Shown here: positions 35,981 to 44,998 of the stretch, one piece after another | Layout of the letters: each line of letters opens with the position of its first letter | Numbering within the stretch: the stretch's first letter is position 1 | Assembly (NCBI RefSeq): GCF_003003355.1 | Contig: NZ_PVTQ01000008.1 | Coordinates: 1-64,000 of the forward strand | Direction of reading: 5' to 3' | Source: Donghicola tyrosinivorans | GTDB taxonomy: Bacteria > Pseudomonadota > Alphaproteobacteria > Rhodobacterales > Rhodobacteraceae | Length of the DNA: 64,000 bases | Position numbers and translations under genes: made by a program | The notes under the pieces: generated by a model | What the model was told of the DNA's origin: nothing | The model's input: only the letters and a program-made list of their open reading frames with translations | The model's database searches: none

Positions 35981-36547
35981 ATGGGATATCTACGCGCGGG
36001 ACGTTTTGCGGCGCTGCTGGGGCTTGGGCTGATTGCTGGCTCCGGTGCCATCGCGCAGATGCACGGAAACGGGCATGGCCACGGCATGATGCATGGTCAG
36101 GATGGCCAGCACGATGAGACGAACATGCCCGGCCTGCGCGGTGAAAACGCGACCGAGGCTGAAAGCGCCGAACTGGCGGTAATGTTCAACAACTTCCAGA
36201 CCCTTTCCCGTGAGGTCAAGAACCTGCCCAACGGCATCCGCACCGTCACCCGCTCTAGCGATCCTGCGGTGATGGAGGCGCTGGTCAGCCATGTGGTCGG
36301 CATGATCGGACGGGTCGAGGCCAAGGATGACCCCAAAATCTTCATCCAGAGCCCGACGCTGGATATCTTCTTTGACCGCGCCGAAGAGATCGACAGCACC
36401 ATCGACGTGACCGACGAAGGCATCGTGGTTACCCAGACCTCGGACGATCCCGAACTGGTCGAGGCGATGCATGTCCACGCCGCAGAGGTCTCGGCCATGG
36501 CCGAGCGCGGAATGCAGGCGGTCCATGAAATGATGATGTCCCGCTAA
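35981..36547 (+). CDS. Exported His/Met-rich protein of unknown function
   Basis: A 188-residue protein with signal peptide GRFAALLGLGLIAGSGAIA. The mature N-terminus is packed with His and Met (QMHGNGHGHGMMHGQDGQHDE), a pattern typical of copper or other metal binding in the periplasm. The body is alpha-helical with a C-terminal HVHAAEVSAMAERGMQAVHEMMM. I chose the ATG at 35981 because of GGAGGGG 8 nt upstream; an ATG at 35957 lies before that site. Metal buffering is an inference. Confidence 0.75.
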   Translation: MGYLRAGRFAALLGLGLIAGSGAIAQMHGNGHGHGMMHGQDGQHDETNMPGLRGENATEAESAELAVMFNNFQTLSREVKNLPNGIRTVTRSSDPAVMEALVSHVVGMIGRVEAKDDPKIFIQSPTLDIFFDRAEEIDSTIDVTDEGIVVTQTSDDPELVEAMHVHAAEVSAMAERGMQAVHEMMMSR

Positions 36548-36592
36548 ACGCACTATCCAATTGCCAGCACAGGCGATTTGCGCGCCTTCGCG

Positions 36593-36697
36593 TCACTTCC
36601 ATTTCCACTCGATCCCGTAGGGTTCGATGCCCATTGGCCTGCGTGGCACCGATTGGCAAGACAGCACCGCGCCGATCAAGGCCGCGGAATAAGCCAC
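36593..36697 (-). CDS. Possible tiny lipoprotein-like ORF
   Basis: A 34-codon frame from GTG (36695-36697) to TGA. It reads a hydrophobic AYSAALIGAVLSC resembling a lipobox end, then QSVPRRP and the aromatic tail GIEPYGIEWKWK. The tail looks non-random, but there is no clear ribosome site and the start is uncertain. It may be a degraded gene. Confidence 0.25.
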   Translation of the reverse strand: MAYSAALIGAVLSCQSVPRRPMGIEPYGIEWKWK

Positions 36698-36724
36698 CGG
36701 AAATCGCCCAAGCCATTGTGATCT

Positions 36725-36816
36725 GAGAAAAATAAAGGCGACGCACTAGGGAGGAGGAGAAGTGCGTCGCCTGAATATCAAAGATGCCGGTCAGGGAGGA
36801 GGAGGACCGCATCTCT
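36725..36816 (-). ncRNA. Tandem cuckoo/CcsR-like sRNA (CCUCCUCC-loop hairpins)
   Basis: On the minus strand two hairpins follow each other. Hairpin 1 (36814 to 36782) pairs AGATGC with GCATCT and GGTC with GACC around a loop with CTCCTCCTCCCT. Hairpin 2 (36771 to 36737) has an 11-bp perfect stem (GGCGACGCACT/AGTGCGTCGCC) around TCTCCTCCTCCCT and is followed by TTTATTTTTC, a good terminator. Loops presenting CCUCCUCC, which can pair with Shine-Dalgarno sequences, are the hallmark of alphaproteobacterial cuckoo RNAs, including the stress-induced CcsR RNAs of Rhodobacter. The DUF1127 gene often found upstream is absent here. Confidence 0.75.
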
Positions 36817-36823
36817 GGGGGCT

Positions 36824-36851
36824 ATATGGCGCGTGAAGCTTGCGCTAACAA
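36824..36851 (-). promoter_or_regulatory. Possible RpoH-type promoter of the sRNA
   Basis: Minus strand: TTGTTA (36851-36846), 16 nt, CCATAT (36829-36824). The -10 element resembles the CCCATNT of heat-shock sigma factors. A start about 7 nt later would fall at 36816, exactly at the foot of hairpin 1. Confidence 0.45.
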
Positions 36852-36944
36852 CTGACGATGCCGCAAAGCCGCTATGCGCCTACCGAAAGGCTACAGCAGA
36901 TGTCAGGTTCAGGGCCGGTGAGTGCCGCCAGTCAGCCGCGAAGC

Positions 36945-39617
36945 CTAATATCCCAAATGTAAGGGGCTGCGCAGGTCATAACCGATTTTGATCAGGTTAT
37001 CGAAAACGTCAGAGGTCTTCATCGGGCGGCCATGTAGAAAGCCCTGCTGCTCTACCGAGCTCATATGATGGATCATCCGCCCTTGTGCAGGGGTTTCAAT
37101 CCCCTCGGCAATGGTCTTGATCCCCAGTTTCCCCGCCATGATCGCGGTCGAGCGGACAACTTCCAGCGTTTTATTGTCCGACACGACCCGCTGGACCAGT
37201 GATTTGTCCAGCTTGATAACATCGATGGGCAGCTCGGCCAAACGGTTCAGGTTGCTGGCCTGAATCCCGAAGTCATCGAGCGCGATCAATATCCCCTCCC
37301 GCCGCAAATCTTGCAGATTGCGGATTACGCTGCCCATATCCACGCGCTCGGTCAGGGCCTTTTCTGACAGTTCGATCACGAAGATCCGACCCGGAACATC
37401 GCGAATACTGCTGAACTGATCAAGCAGGATCCGACTAGCCCCAGCAGTATTAAGTTCCTCAACGTGATGGTTGAAGCTGATGTAGCGGTCGTCAAAGTAG
37501 GTCAGATCACGCACCGTCCGCAGCCGTAGGTCCAGCATGAGTTCGCGGAACTCGGGATTTTTGACGGCCTCATAAAGCCGAGACGAAAATGTACTGGGCG
37601 AGATCGTCGTGCCGTCGGCGCGTTCCCAGCGGATCAGCGCCTCGAACCCGCTGATGTTGTTGCGCTTTGTGTTCATGATGGGCTGGACAGCGTAATACAT
37701 CTCTTTGTTGACCAGCGCGTCATAGATATCCCGTTCGGTGACGAAACGGCCTTCTTCCTCGCATTTCCTGATGTAGGCAGGGGTCGCCAAAGTCACCTTG
37801 TCGCGCCCCGACCGCTTGGAATCCACCAAGGCAACATCAGCTTGGGCCAAGGCATCCGACAGGCTGTCATCCGACTTGAAAGCAGACACACCGATGCTGG
37901 CGGAACGAGACAGGCTGCCATCTTCGGTTTCAAGTTCCAAGGCGGCGATGGACGCTCTTATCTTTTCCGCATAGCTGCTGATTTCATCCCAGTCGCTCAT
38001 CGGACGGATGATCACGAATTCCTCGCCCCCGAGCCGCCCTGCGACGCCGTGATCGTCCACCAGATCGGACAGCACCCCGCCGCAAGAGGCCAGCAGCCGG
38101 TCGCCGACATCGTGACCATAGCCGTCATTCACCGATTTGAACTGGTCCAGATCGATCAGAAACAAAGCCTGGTCCTCTTTCCCGCGCGTCTCGCAGTGAT
38201 GGTTGATGCCGCGGCGGGACAGAACGCCAGTCAGATCATCTACCATCAGCTGCTTTTCCAGCCCCGCGCGGGTCTTTTCGATGACGGTCACATCCACATA
38301 GTTCAGAACGATAAAGCGTTCGTTCTTGTCGGCCGTGATGGTCACCAGACTGAATTCAACCTGATAGCGCCGCCCGTTCTGGTGATCCTGCTTGGGCAGC
38401 ACCAAGCTTTGGGTGCCCGCTTCAAGCGCGTTCAGGATGCGTTTCAGGTTCAACTTGGCAACGCTGACGTAGTTGGGCCGGAAAACCTTTTCCAAACATT
38501 TGCCTTGCAGCGTTTCAGCCTTGTCCGAAGTCAGAACCGCCCCGTCCAGCCCCATATAGGCACTGTTCATATAGGCCAGTTCGATCTCCGGACCCAAACG
38601 CCACACCGCTGCGGGAACCGACTGATTGTCAAACAGCGCAGTCAGTTCGTTTTGCCGCTTGCGCATCAGCTCCTCGGTCAGGACAGTCTCTGTGATATCG
38701 TTCCACGATGACAGCCACAGCACCTCTTCATCGGCCTCAATGCAGCCGACAGAGAAAATAAAATGCCGCGTCTCACCATTCGGGCAAGTGATACTGGCTT
38801 TATGGTTGCCCACCGCCTTCAAAGCCGGAACCGAGTCATCTGGCTGGTCAACTATGACCTCGAACCTCTCGGGGTCGGCGTCGCTGACACGGGATTTACT
38901 GCCCACACACAGCTCTAGCCCCAGAAAATCGAATAGCTCTGTGGCAGGCTTGTTGAATTCCAGCACCCTCAGATCTGGGTCGCGGATGATGACGCCCGCA
39001 TTGGTATGCTCCAGATAAGCGCGGGACAGGTGACGGGTCCGCTGTAGTTGCTGGTTCACACGCGCCAGATCGTCATTCGCATCGGACATCTGCCGCCGCT
39101 GCTGGTTGATCGTTGTGCGCGTCCACTCAGCCAACAGCACCATGTTGCCGTAGCCAATCAAATATAGCACCAGATGCACCGGCTGGATGTCCGGCGACTG
39201 CAATGGAGAAGCCGCCAGCAGGATAAAACCCACCACCGCCATCGCGCGGGCTTTGGACCGCCTTAGGCAACCATAGCCAAAGGACATCCCCATGACCTGC
39301 GCCAGCCCCGCCATAAGGCCCCAATCCGCGAACGCGAAATACACCAGCACAAGCGCGCCAAACAGTGACGCCTCCAGCAACAATTGCCGCGCCGCGCCGA
39401 ACGACTGGGGGACCGAGAACAAAAGGCTGAAGAAACTGGCCAGAACCAGCCCGAAGGTTTGCGGCGTCAATCCGTTCGTCTGAACATCAATCACAACGCA
39501 AACAAGAGGCACTGCAGTGAAATACAGCAGGAATAGCCGACTGATCCCGACAAGGTTCTGAACAAGCATCAAGGGTTGCGGCAAAGGTGCTCTCTTTTGC
39601 GTCAGCGGATTTCCCAC
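36945..39617 (-). CDS. Membrane-bound PAS-GGDEF-EAL cyclic-di-GMP protein
   Basis: An 890-residue protein. About residues 20-165 form five or six membrane helices (MASE-like sensor). Next come a short coiled segment and two PAS domains (about 200-330 and 330-450). GGDEF (about 460-615) has the active-site variant RLGGEEF and DLDQFKSVNDGYGHDVGD. EAL (about 640-880) has GFEALIRWE, LDDFG, KLDKS and TIAEGIE, so the metal-binding acids and the lysine are kept. Both synthesis and breakdown of c-di-GMP are possible. The start is a GTG (39615-39617) without a good ribosome site; the ATG at 39567-39569 is an alternative. It sits next to the CheB/CheR genes. Confidence 0.88.
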   Translation of the reverse strand: MGNPLTQKRAPLPQPLMLVQNLVGISRLFLLYFTAVPLVCVVIDVQTNGLTPQTFGLVLASFFSLLFSVPQSFGAARQLLLEASLFGALVLVYFAFADWGLMAGLAQVMGMSFGYGCLRRSKARAMAVVGFILLAASPLQSPDIQPVHLVLYLIGYGNMVLLAEWTRTTINQQRRQMSDANDDLARVNQQLQRTRHLSRAYLEHTNAGVIIRDPDLRVLEFNKPATELFDFLGLELCVGSKSRVSDADPERFEVIVDQPDDSVPALKAVGNHKASITCPNGETRHFIFSVGCIEADEEVLWLSSWNDITETVLTEELMRKRQNELTALFDNQSVPAAVWRLGPEIELAYMNSAYMGLDGAVLTSDKAETLQGKCLEKVFRPNYVSVAKLNLKRILNALEAGTQSLVLPKQDHQNGRRYQVEFSLVTITADKNERFIVLNYVDVTVIEKTRAGLEKQLMVDDLTGVLSRRGINHHCETRGKEDQALFLIDLDQFKSVNDGYGHDVGDRLLASCGGVLSDLVDDHGVAGRLGGEEFVIIRPMSDWDEISSYAEKIRASIAALELETEDGSLSRSASIGVSAFKSDDSLSDALAQADVALVDSKRSGRDKVTLATPAYIRKCEEEGRFVTERDIYDALVNKEMYYAVQPIMNTKRNNISGFEALIRWERADGTTISPSTFSSRLYEAVKNPEFRELMLDLRLRTVRDLTYFDDRYISFNHHVEELNTAGASRILLDQFSSIRDVPGRIFVIELSEKALTERVDMGSVIRNLQDLRREGILIALDDFGIQASNLNRLAELPIDVIKLDKSLVQRVVSDNKTLEVVRSTAIMAGKLGIKTIAEGIETPAQGRMIHHMSSVEQQGFLHGRPMKTSDVFDNLIKIGYDLRSPLHLGY

Positions 39618-39723
39618 CCGCCACTGGGCCCCGAGTGTTTGTCAGGGCCTACTGAAAGGGAAACAGATCGCACATGAAACGCACATGGGCCGGGCATCAT
39701 CGACGCATGGCCCGAAAGCAGGG

Positions 39724-42168
39724 TCAGATCTTGCGGAACGCCACCGAGATGGTTTTCTTGCCGCTTTGCTTATCCGCCGAAACCGTAGCCTGACAGCTTT
39801 CGTCCCCGCTGCCAAGCAGCAGCGTTGTCGTCTCGCCGCCCCACTGCTTGGGGCCGAACAGCATGTTTGTCAGCTCGCCCACGTCGACGTTCCAACGCAA
39901 TTCGCTGAACTTCAGCCCGTCCAGCGAGCCGGACTTGTTCGAGATCGCCACGCCGCTGCTCTGACCGAACATCAACTCTCCGTCTTCGGACATCACCAGA
40001 ACATCCCCATGCACCACCGCCCGCAAGGCGGTCAGGGTCTGCTGCGCTGTGTTCAGGATCGCGGACTTGGCCAGCACTTCATCGTTCACAGTCAGCAGTT
40101 CTTCGTTGGTGGACTGCAATTCTTCGTTGGTGGTCTGAAGCTCTTCGTTCGAGCTCTGCAACTCTTCGTTCGAACTTTGCAGTTCTTCGTTGGCCAGTTG
40201 CAGGGCCTCGTTGGCCTGTTCCAGCTCTTGCACCGCGTTGTGCAGAGCCTCTTTCAGATAGATGATCTCATGGTGGGCATCGGTCAGGCCGGTGGCGCTG
40301 TCATCCGCGTGGCCTTCGATAAAGACGATGGCCACTGTGATCCCCAGATTATTCCGCGGAACCGAGAATGCCTGCGTGTAGAACCGGCGCACTTCGCCGG
40401 TTTCCGCGTCCGGCATCTCGATCGGGACGATGTTCATACGAAGATGCTGTTTGGACACCGAAGACACGCTGGCCTTCATGGCATCGGCAATCTCGGGCTC
40501 GAAGAAATCCTCGATCGTGCCGCCCACCAAGCCGGTGCGCAGCTGGAAGATGTGCCGCAGCTTTTCCGAGATATAGGCAAGCCGGCGCCGGTCCGTGACC
40601 CCGATGAATGACTTCTGAAACAGCACGTTCAGCATGTTCAGCGTCGGGTCCGACAGGCTGGTCACAGCCTTGGAAGGCTGCTTGCGCACAGCTGTTGTTG
40701 TAGAGTTGCTGCTGAAATTCGGGATCGTCATTGAAAGGCCGGAATAGTAATTCGCACTCATGGAACGGGAAAAGACCTTGCCGCGCAGATCAAGGGTGTC
40801 AAAGCCGTTCTCATCCCCCAAGGCCTCGGCCTGTCCCAGGAACAACAGCCCGAGCGCGGTTCAGCGAATAGCGGAAGATGCGACTGAAGGTTTCCTGACT
40901 GGTGGCATTGTAATAAATCAGCAGGTTCCGGCACGAAATCAGGTCAATCCGTGAAAACGGCGCATCCGTGCCAAGCCCGTGCTTGGAAAAGGTCACCATA
41001 TCCCGAATGATGTCTTTCACATGATAGATACCGTCGCGATAGGTAAAATACCGGTTCACAGTCTGCGACGGAATCCCCGAGATTTCGCGCACGTCGTACT
41101 CGGCTTTACGGGCCTCGGCCAATGCTTTTTCGTCCAGATCGGCGCCGAAGATCTGCACACCGATTTTAAAGCTATTCGCCTCAATCAGGTCACTGGCCAG
41201 TATCGCCAGACTGTAGGCCTCTTGCCCAGAACTACAGCCCACACACCAGATGCGGTATGTGCTGCCCGGTTCCATTTGCTGAAGATAGACCAGCATGTGC
41301 TTACGCAGGACATCAAAGGCTTGGTAGTCGCGAAAGAACTCGGTCACAGGCACCAGCAGTTCTTGCTGTAGCACATGCGCCTCGGTCTCATGTGTGCCGA
41401 GGAATTCGTAGTAATCTTCAAATTTCGTGACGCCCAAGGCGGACATGCGGCGTTTAACCCGCCGCTCCATCGTCGAGCGCTTGTAGTCCGAAAAATCGAT
41501 GCCGGTTTCCTGAAGAACGATATCGGTGATGGACCGCAAAATCTGGGTATCTTTGAAATCGCGCCCTGAACTGGCCTCTTTCAGGGCCATCACATCGCCA
41601 CCATTCAGCAATTCGCCAAAGCGGTCGGCGGTCACGACCAGATCATATTGGTTCTTGTGGATCGCCGCGAAGGGCATGCCGTTATAGCGTGCGCTTTCGG
41701 GGTCCTGAACCACCACCGTGACGCCCGCCTTACGCAATTCGCCCAAATATTCAGACCCGTCCGAGCCGGTCCCCGAAAACACCGCCGCCACATATTGCGG
41801 CGCATCCGGATGGTTTGTGGCCTCATTGGCGATCGAATGAAACAGGCGGTTGATACTGGGTTTCGGGCCGACTTTCTCGCTGGGTTTGATTAGCCGGATG
41901 ATACCGTTCTCAAGGATCACATCGGAATCGGGCGGCGTGATATAGATGGTGCCGCGCTCGGGCTCGACATCCTGTTCCAGCGTATGCACCGACAACGACG
42001 TCTGACGAGAGATCAGCTGGGTCAGCACCGAACTGTTATGAGGGGCAAGGGTTGCGCCACCACCACCGAGATCGGGGCACTGGATGTCAAAGCCGCGACA
42101 AATTCCGACAAGGCCTCAAGCCCACCGGCTGAGCCTCCAATGGCCACGATAATTTCCGGCTTTTGCAT
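39724..42168 (-). pseudogene. CheB-CheR-coiled coil fusion gene broken by two frameshifts
   Basis: The original product would be about 815 residues: CheB methylesterase, CheR methyltransferase, a SNEELQ heptad coiled coil and a C-terminal PAS-like part. Translation starts well at 42166-42168 (MQKPEIIVAIGGSAGGLEAL) but runs into TGA near 42027. One base is missing near 42050, in the codon that should encode the catalytic His of the AQHL motif (CAC reads as CC). The frame then continues through CheR (CSSGQEAYS SAM loop) to about 40858, where one extra base in SLNR(A)GLLFLGQ shifts it back into the coiled-coil part. An intact paralogue lies at 44999. Sequencing errors cannot be excluded. Confidence 0.8.
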
Positions 42169-42331
42169 AACGATCCCGTCTTGGGCCGCGGCCAAACCCA
42201 ACGCGCGGCGAAATTTTCTTTTTCAGAATACTTCAACGATACAAGACAATATTTGCACGTTTCACAACATTTGTACCACCCTGTTTGTCATAAGAAATCA
42301 TAGATCATCTTTGCAAAAAGCGGCTGGTCTT

Positions 42332-44437
42332 TCATTCTTGCAATATCGCATTACCCGATTTTTCAAGTTCGGCTTGAAGATGCGTCAGCAGGATTTTCAT
42401 GTCCTTGCCCTTGCCAAAGACCGGCACCTCGGGATGCCCTTTGGCCAGTTCCGGCGTGCGGGTGAACAGCATGACCGGCAGGCTTGCCGTGACCGTTTGC
42501 GCCGCCGCCAGCACATCGTAACCGCTCATGTGATCTCTCAGATCCAGATCCGAGATCACCGCCCGAAGCGCCGTCCCCCGTATCACGGTCAGCGCCTCTT
42601 GGGGCGTCAAAGCGATCAGAGTGGGATAGCCAAGGGCCTTCAACTCGCGCGTTACCAACCAAGCTGAGGTATGGCTGTCGTCCACCACCAGAATTGGCGC
42701 TGCACTATCACCCGTTTCCTCGGCATCATGATCAGGGTCTGCCAGTGCGGCGGGCAATTCCAGCACAACTCTGGCGCCACCTTCGGGGCGGTTGGACAGG
42801 TCCATATAACCGCCCATATCCGCCGCGACCGAGCGGGCAATCGAAAGGCCCAAACCATAGCCCTCGCCCTTGATACGGCCCGGCTGCGCCCCAGCCAGAA
42901 TGGCATCGGGAAAGCCCGGGCCGTTATCAACCAGACAGATTTTCCATCCCTGATGCCCGATGACAGTCTCACCAGGGACAACGGAAACACGGATTTCGCC
43001 TTGCACCTCCGGCACTTTGGACAGGGCATTGCGGGCATTCACCACCAGATTGATCAGGGCTGCCAGCAATGCATCGGGGTTGCCGCTAAGACAGGCGGTA
43101 TCAGAGGCGGGCTCGATCACAATCGCCGTATCCCCCAGTGACAGACCACACGACATGCTGCGCAGGGTATCAAAGACCTTGGACAGAGGATAGGTGCTCA
43201 TCTCTTCCTGACCGGCGGTTGCAAAGTCCAGAAGGCGCGTGGTCAGCTGATCACTGGCCGAAAGCGCCGCGTTGGCGTTCTCGATCAGCCCCTGCGCATC
43301 TTCCGACCCACCCCGCTTTGCCAATGCCATCAGAGTAAAGCGCATTGTGGCGTTGATGTTGCGCACATCATGGACGATGCCCCGCGCCATCTGCCCCAGG
43401 ACCAGCACGTTCCGGTTCTGCTCTTTCAGGGTATCGGCCACCACTTTTTCAGTGACGTCGGACACCTCGATCACGCCTTTTCGGTCCTCCAGATCGTTGG
43501 AACGGGGCATTCCCAGAATACGCAGATAGCGCTGGGACCCGTCAGGCAAGGTGTAAAGCCCCACCTCATTGTCGACCGACATGCCCAGAAAAGCCCGAAA
43601 CAAAGGATCTTCGGACCGCACCGAGGGAAAGCTGTGCATCAATCGGGTGATCAGCGGCTCTGACCCCGGCTCAAGGATATCACCGAAAAGCTTGCGGGCG
43701 TTCTTGTTCGAAGCCTCGATCTCGCCGTCTGTGTCCAGACGCAGGATGGCGGCGTTCATGCCTTCGACCGTTTCGGCGGACAGGCGGATCGCTTCGGTAT
43801 TGGCGCGGTTGCGCTGGACGATCAGCAAGGCATAGGCGTAAAGCCCCAGCGCCGTCACGATGATCCCGAACAGCAGCAAGGCGCTAAGGCCGTAAAGCCG
43901 CGTCTTTCGCTGGTCCAGTTCTGCAGCGTGCTGGATCGTGGCCACCTGACTTTGGTGAACGATGTCCAACAACGCCTCGATCGCGTTGTCATCACTGACC
44001 CGCACCAGCGGGTCGATCTCAAGCGGACCCGTCAGCTGCGTCTGCGCCAGAAATTCCGCCTTGTCCTCATATTCCTGAACGGTCGAAAGCAGCGCCCCTA
44101 TCTGAAGACCCAAGTCGGGACAGTAGGTCAAAAGCTGCTGACTGCTGCGCCGGATCGCAAGAGCGTTTTGCTGGAAAGCCTCTAGATAGCTCTGCTTTTC
44201 CGCGGGGCGCAGGACGGCGTTCTTGAAGTTATGGATGAAACCGCCGAACCCAAGCTGGTTGTTCAACTCGATCAGCGCCTCATCGGCGGTCAGCAGGGTC
44301 TGGCGCAGAGCCGTTTCTTGCGGAAGGATGTCACGCACTTGCAGCGAAGTGACCGTCAGCCACACGACCGAGACCAGAATCCACAGGGCACCGGCAATCC
44401 AGACGATGCTCTTTCCGAGGAACTGGCTGAACGGCAT
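42332..44437 (-). CDS. Hybrid sensor histidine kinase with C-terminal receiver
   Basis: A 701-residue membrane kinase. Helix 1 (about 9-30) and helix 2 (about 188-210) enclose a helical periplasmic sensor of about 155 residues. A PAS domain follows (about 220-335). The H-box is MARGIVHDVRNINATMRF with the phospho-acceptor His, and the ATPase domain has NLVVNARNAL, DNGPGFPDA and GEGYGLGLSIARS. The receiver (about 580-695) has LVVDDSH and the phospho-acceptor Asp in VISDLDL. The gene follows a single-domain response regulator after 5 nt. There is no DNA-binding output, so signalling presumably ends in phosphotransfer or c-di-GMP/methylation proteins nearby. Confidence 0.88.
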   Translation of the reverse strand: MPFSQFLGKSIVWIAGALWILVSVVWLTVTSLQVRDILPQETALRQTLLTADEALIELNNQLGFGGFIHNFKNAVLRPAEKQSYLEAFQQNALAIRRSSQQLLTYCPDLGLQIGALLSTVQEYEDKAEFLAQTQLTGPLEIDPLVRVSDDNAIEALLDIVHQSQVATIQHAAELDQRKTRLYGLSALLLFGIIVTALGLYAYALLIVQRNRANTEAIRLSAETVEGMNAAILRLDTDGEIEASNKNARKLFGDILEPGSEPLITRLMHSFPSVRSEDPLFRAFLGMSVDNEVGLYTLPDGSQRYLRILGMPRSNDLEDRKGVIEVSDVTEKVVADTLKEQNRNVLVLGQMARGIVHDVRNINATMRFTLMALAKRGGSEDAQGLIENANAALSASDQLTTRLLDFATAGQEEMSTYPLSKVFDTLRSMSCGLSLGDTAIVIEPASDTACLSGNPDALLAALINLVVNARNALSKVPEVQGEIRVSVVPGETVIGHQGWKICLVDNGPGFPDAILAGAQPGRIKGEGYGLGLSIARSVAADMGGYMDLSNRPEGGARVVLELPAALADPDHDAEETGDSAAPILVVDDSHTSAWLVTRELKALGYPTLIALTPQEALTVIRGTALRAVISDLDLRDHMSGYDVLAAAQTVTASLPVMLFTRTPELAKGHPEVPVFGKGKDMKILLTHLQAELEKSGNAILQE

Positions 44438-44442
44438 CGGCT

Positions 44443-44817
44443 CTAGCTTCCGTAGGCGACCAGCAGTTGATTGATCACGTCGAACAGATCTTCGGGCGAG
44501 ATGTCCTTTTTGATCTTAACGTCTGCCTTGCTCAGGCCGATCTCCATCAGAGGGGTCTCAAAAAGAAAGTCGCGGCCGGTGCAGATCACTGTGGGCAGAC
44601 GCGGGTAGATGTCCTTGATCCGGTGCAACAGGCTGACCCCGCCACCGCCGGGCATCACCACGTCCAAAATCGCCAGATCAACCGGCTCGGCCTCCAGAAC
44701 CTTCAAAGCCTCTGCGGCGCTTTCCGCAAGCAGCACGCGATGCCCCCAGTCACCCAGAATGGCCGACAAGGCGACCGAATACATCGGATCGTCATCGCAC
44801 CATAAAATACGGGCCAT
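44443..44817 (-). CDS. Single-domain response regulator (CheY-like)
   Basis: A 124-residue receiver: MARILWCDDDPMYSVAL (acidic pair), LAILDVVMPGGGG (phospho-acceptor Asp) and the Thr/Lys positions VICTGRD and KIKKDISPEDLF. No output domain. The ATG at 44815-44817 is chosen because the receiver fold starts there; 24 extra codons upstream look non-coding. It lies 5 nt before the hybrid kinase gene, with which it is surely co-transcribed. Confidence 0.87.
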   Translation of the reverse strand: MARILWCDDDPMYSVALSAILGDWGHRVLLAESAAEALKVLEAEPVDLAILDVVMPGGGGVSLLHRIKDIYPRLPTVICTGRDFLFETPLMEIGLSKADVKIKKDISPEDLFDVINQLLVAYGS

Positions 44818-44998
44818 TCTTTGCAGTCTCCGGCTTTTGGGCCATCTACCTAAGATACAGGGCTGAGCAAACAACACCATATGACGCAACTGGTACGGTT
44901 TCCCTAGTCTATAGGGTAGGTTTCAGTGATATACTTTAGCAAGAGGTTGAGATTTTCCGGCCGAATTCCACGTCATTCAACGTGGTAGGGGAGAAGAT

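Larger units (their letters stand above)
36548..36944. other. Intergenic region holding a tandem sRNA candidate
   Basis: 397 nt between two genes. It contains the sRNA locus at 36725-36816, its likely promoter, and possibly a tiny ORF (36593-36697). No larger gene is supported. Confidence 0.6.

Noticed and set aside
39724-42168. Programmed ribosomal frameshifting as explanation for the split CheB-CheR gene
   Set aside because: Neither junction shows a slippery heptamer with a downstream structure, the two shifts are in opposite directions, and the first destroys a catalytic codon. Decay or sequencing error is simpler.
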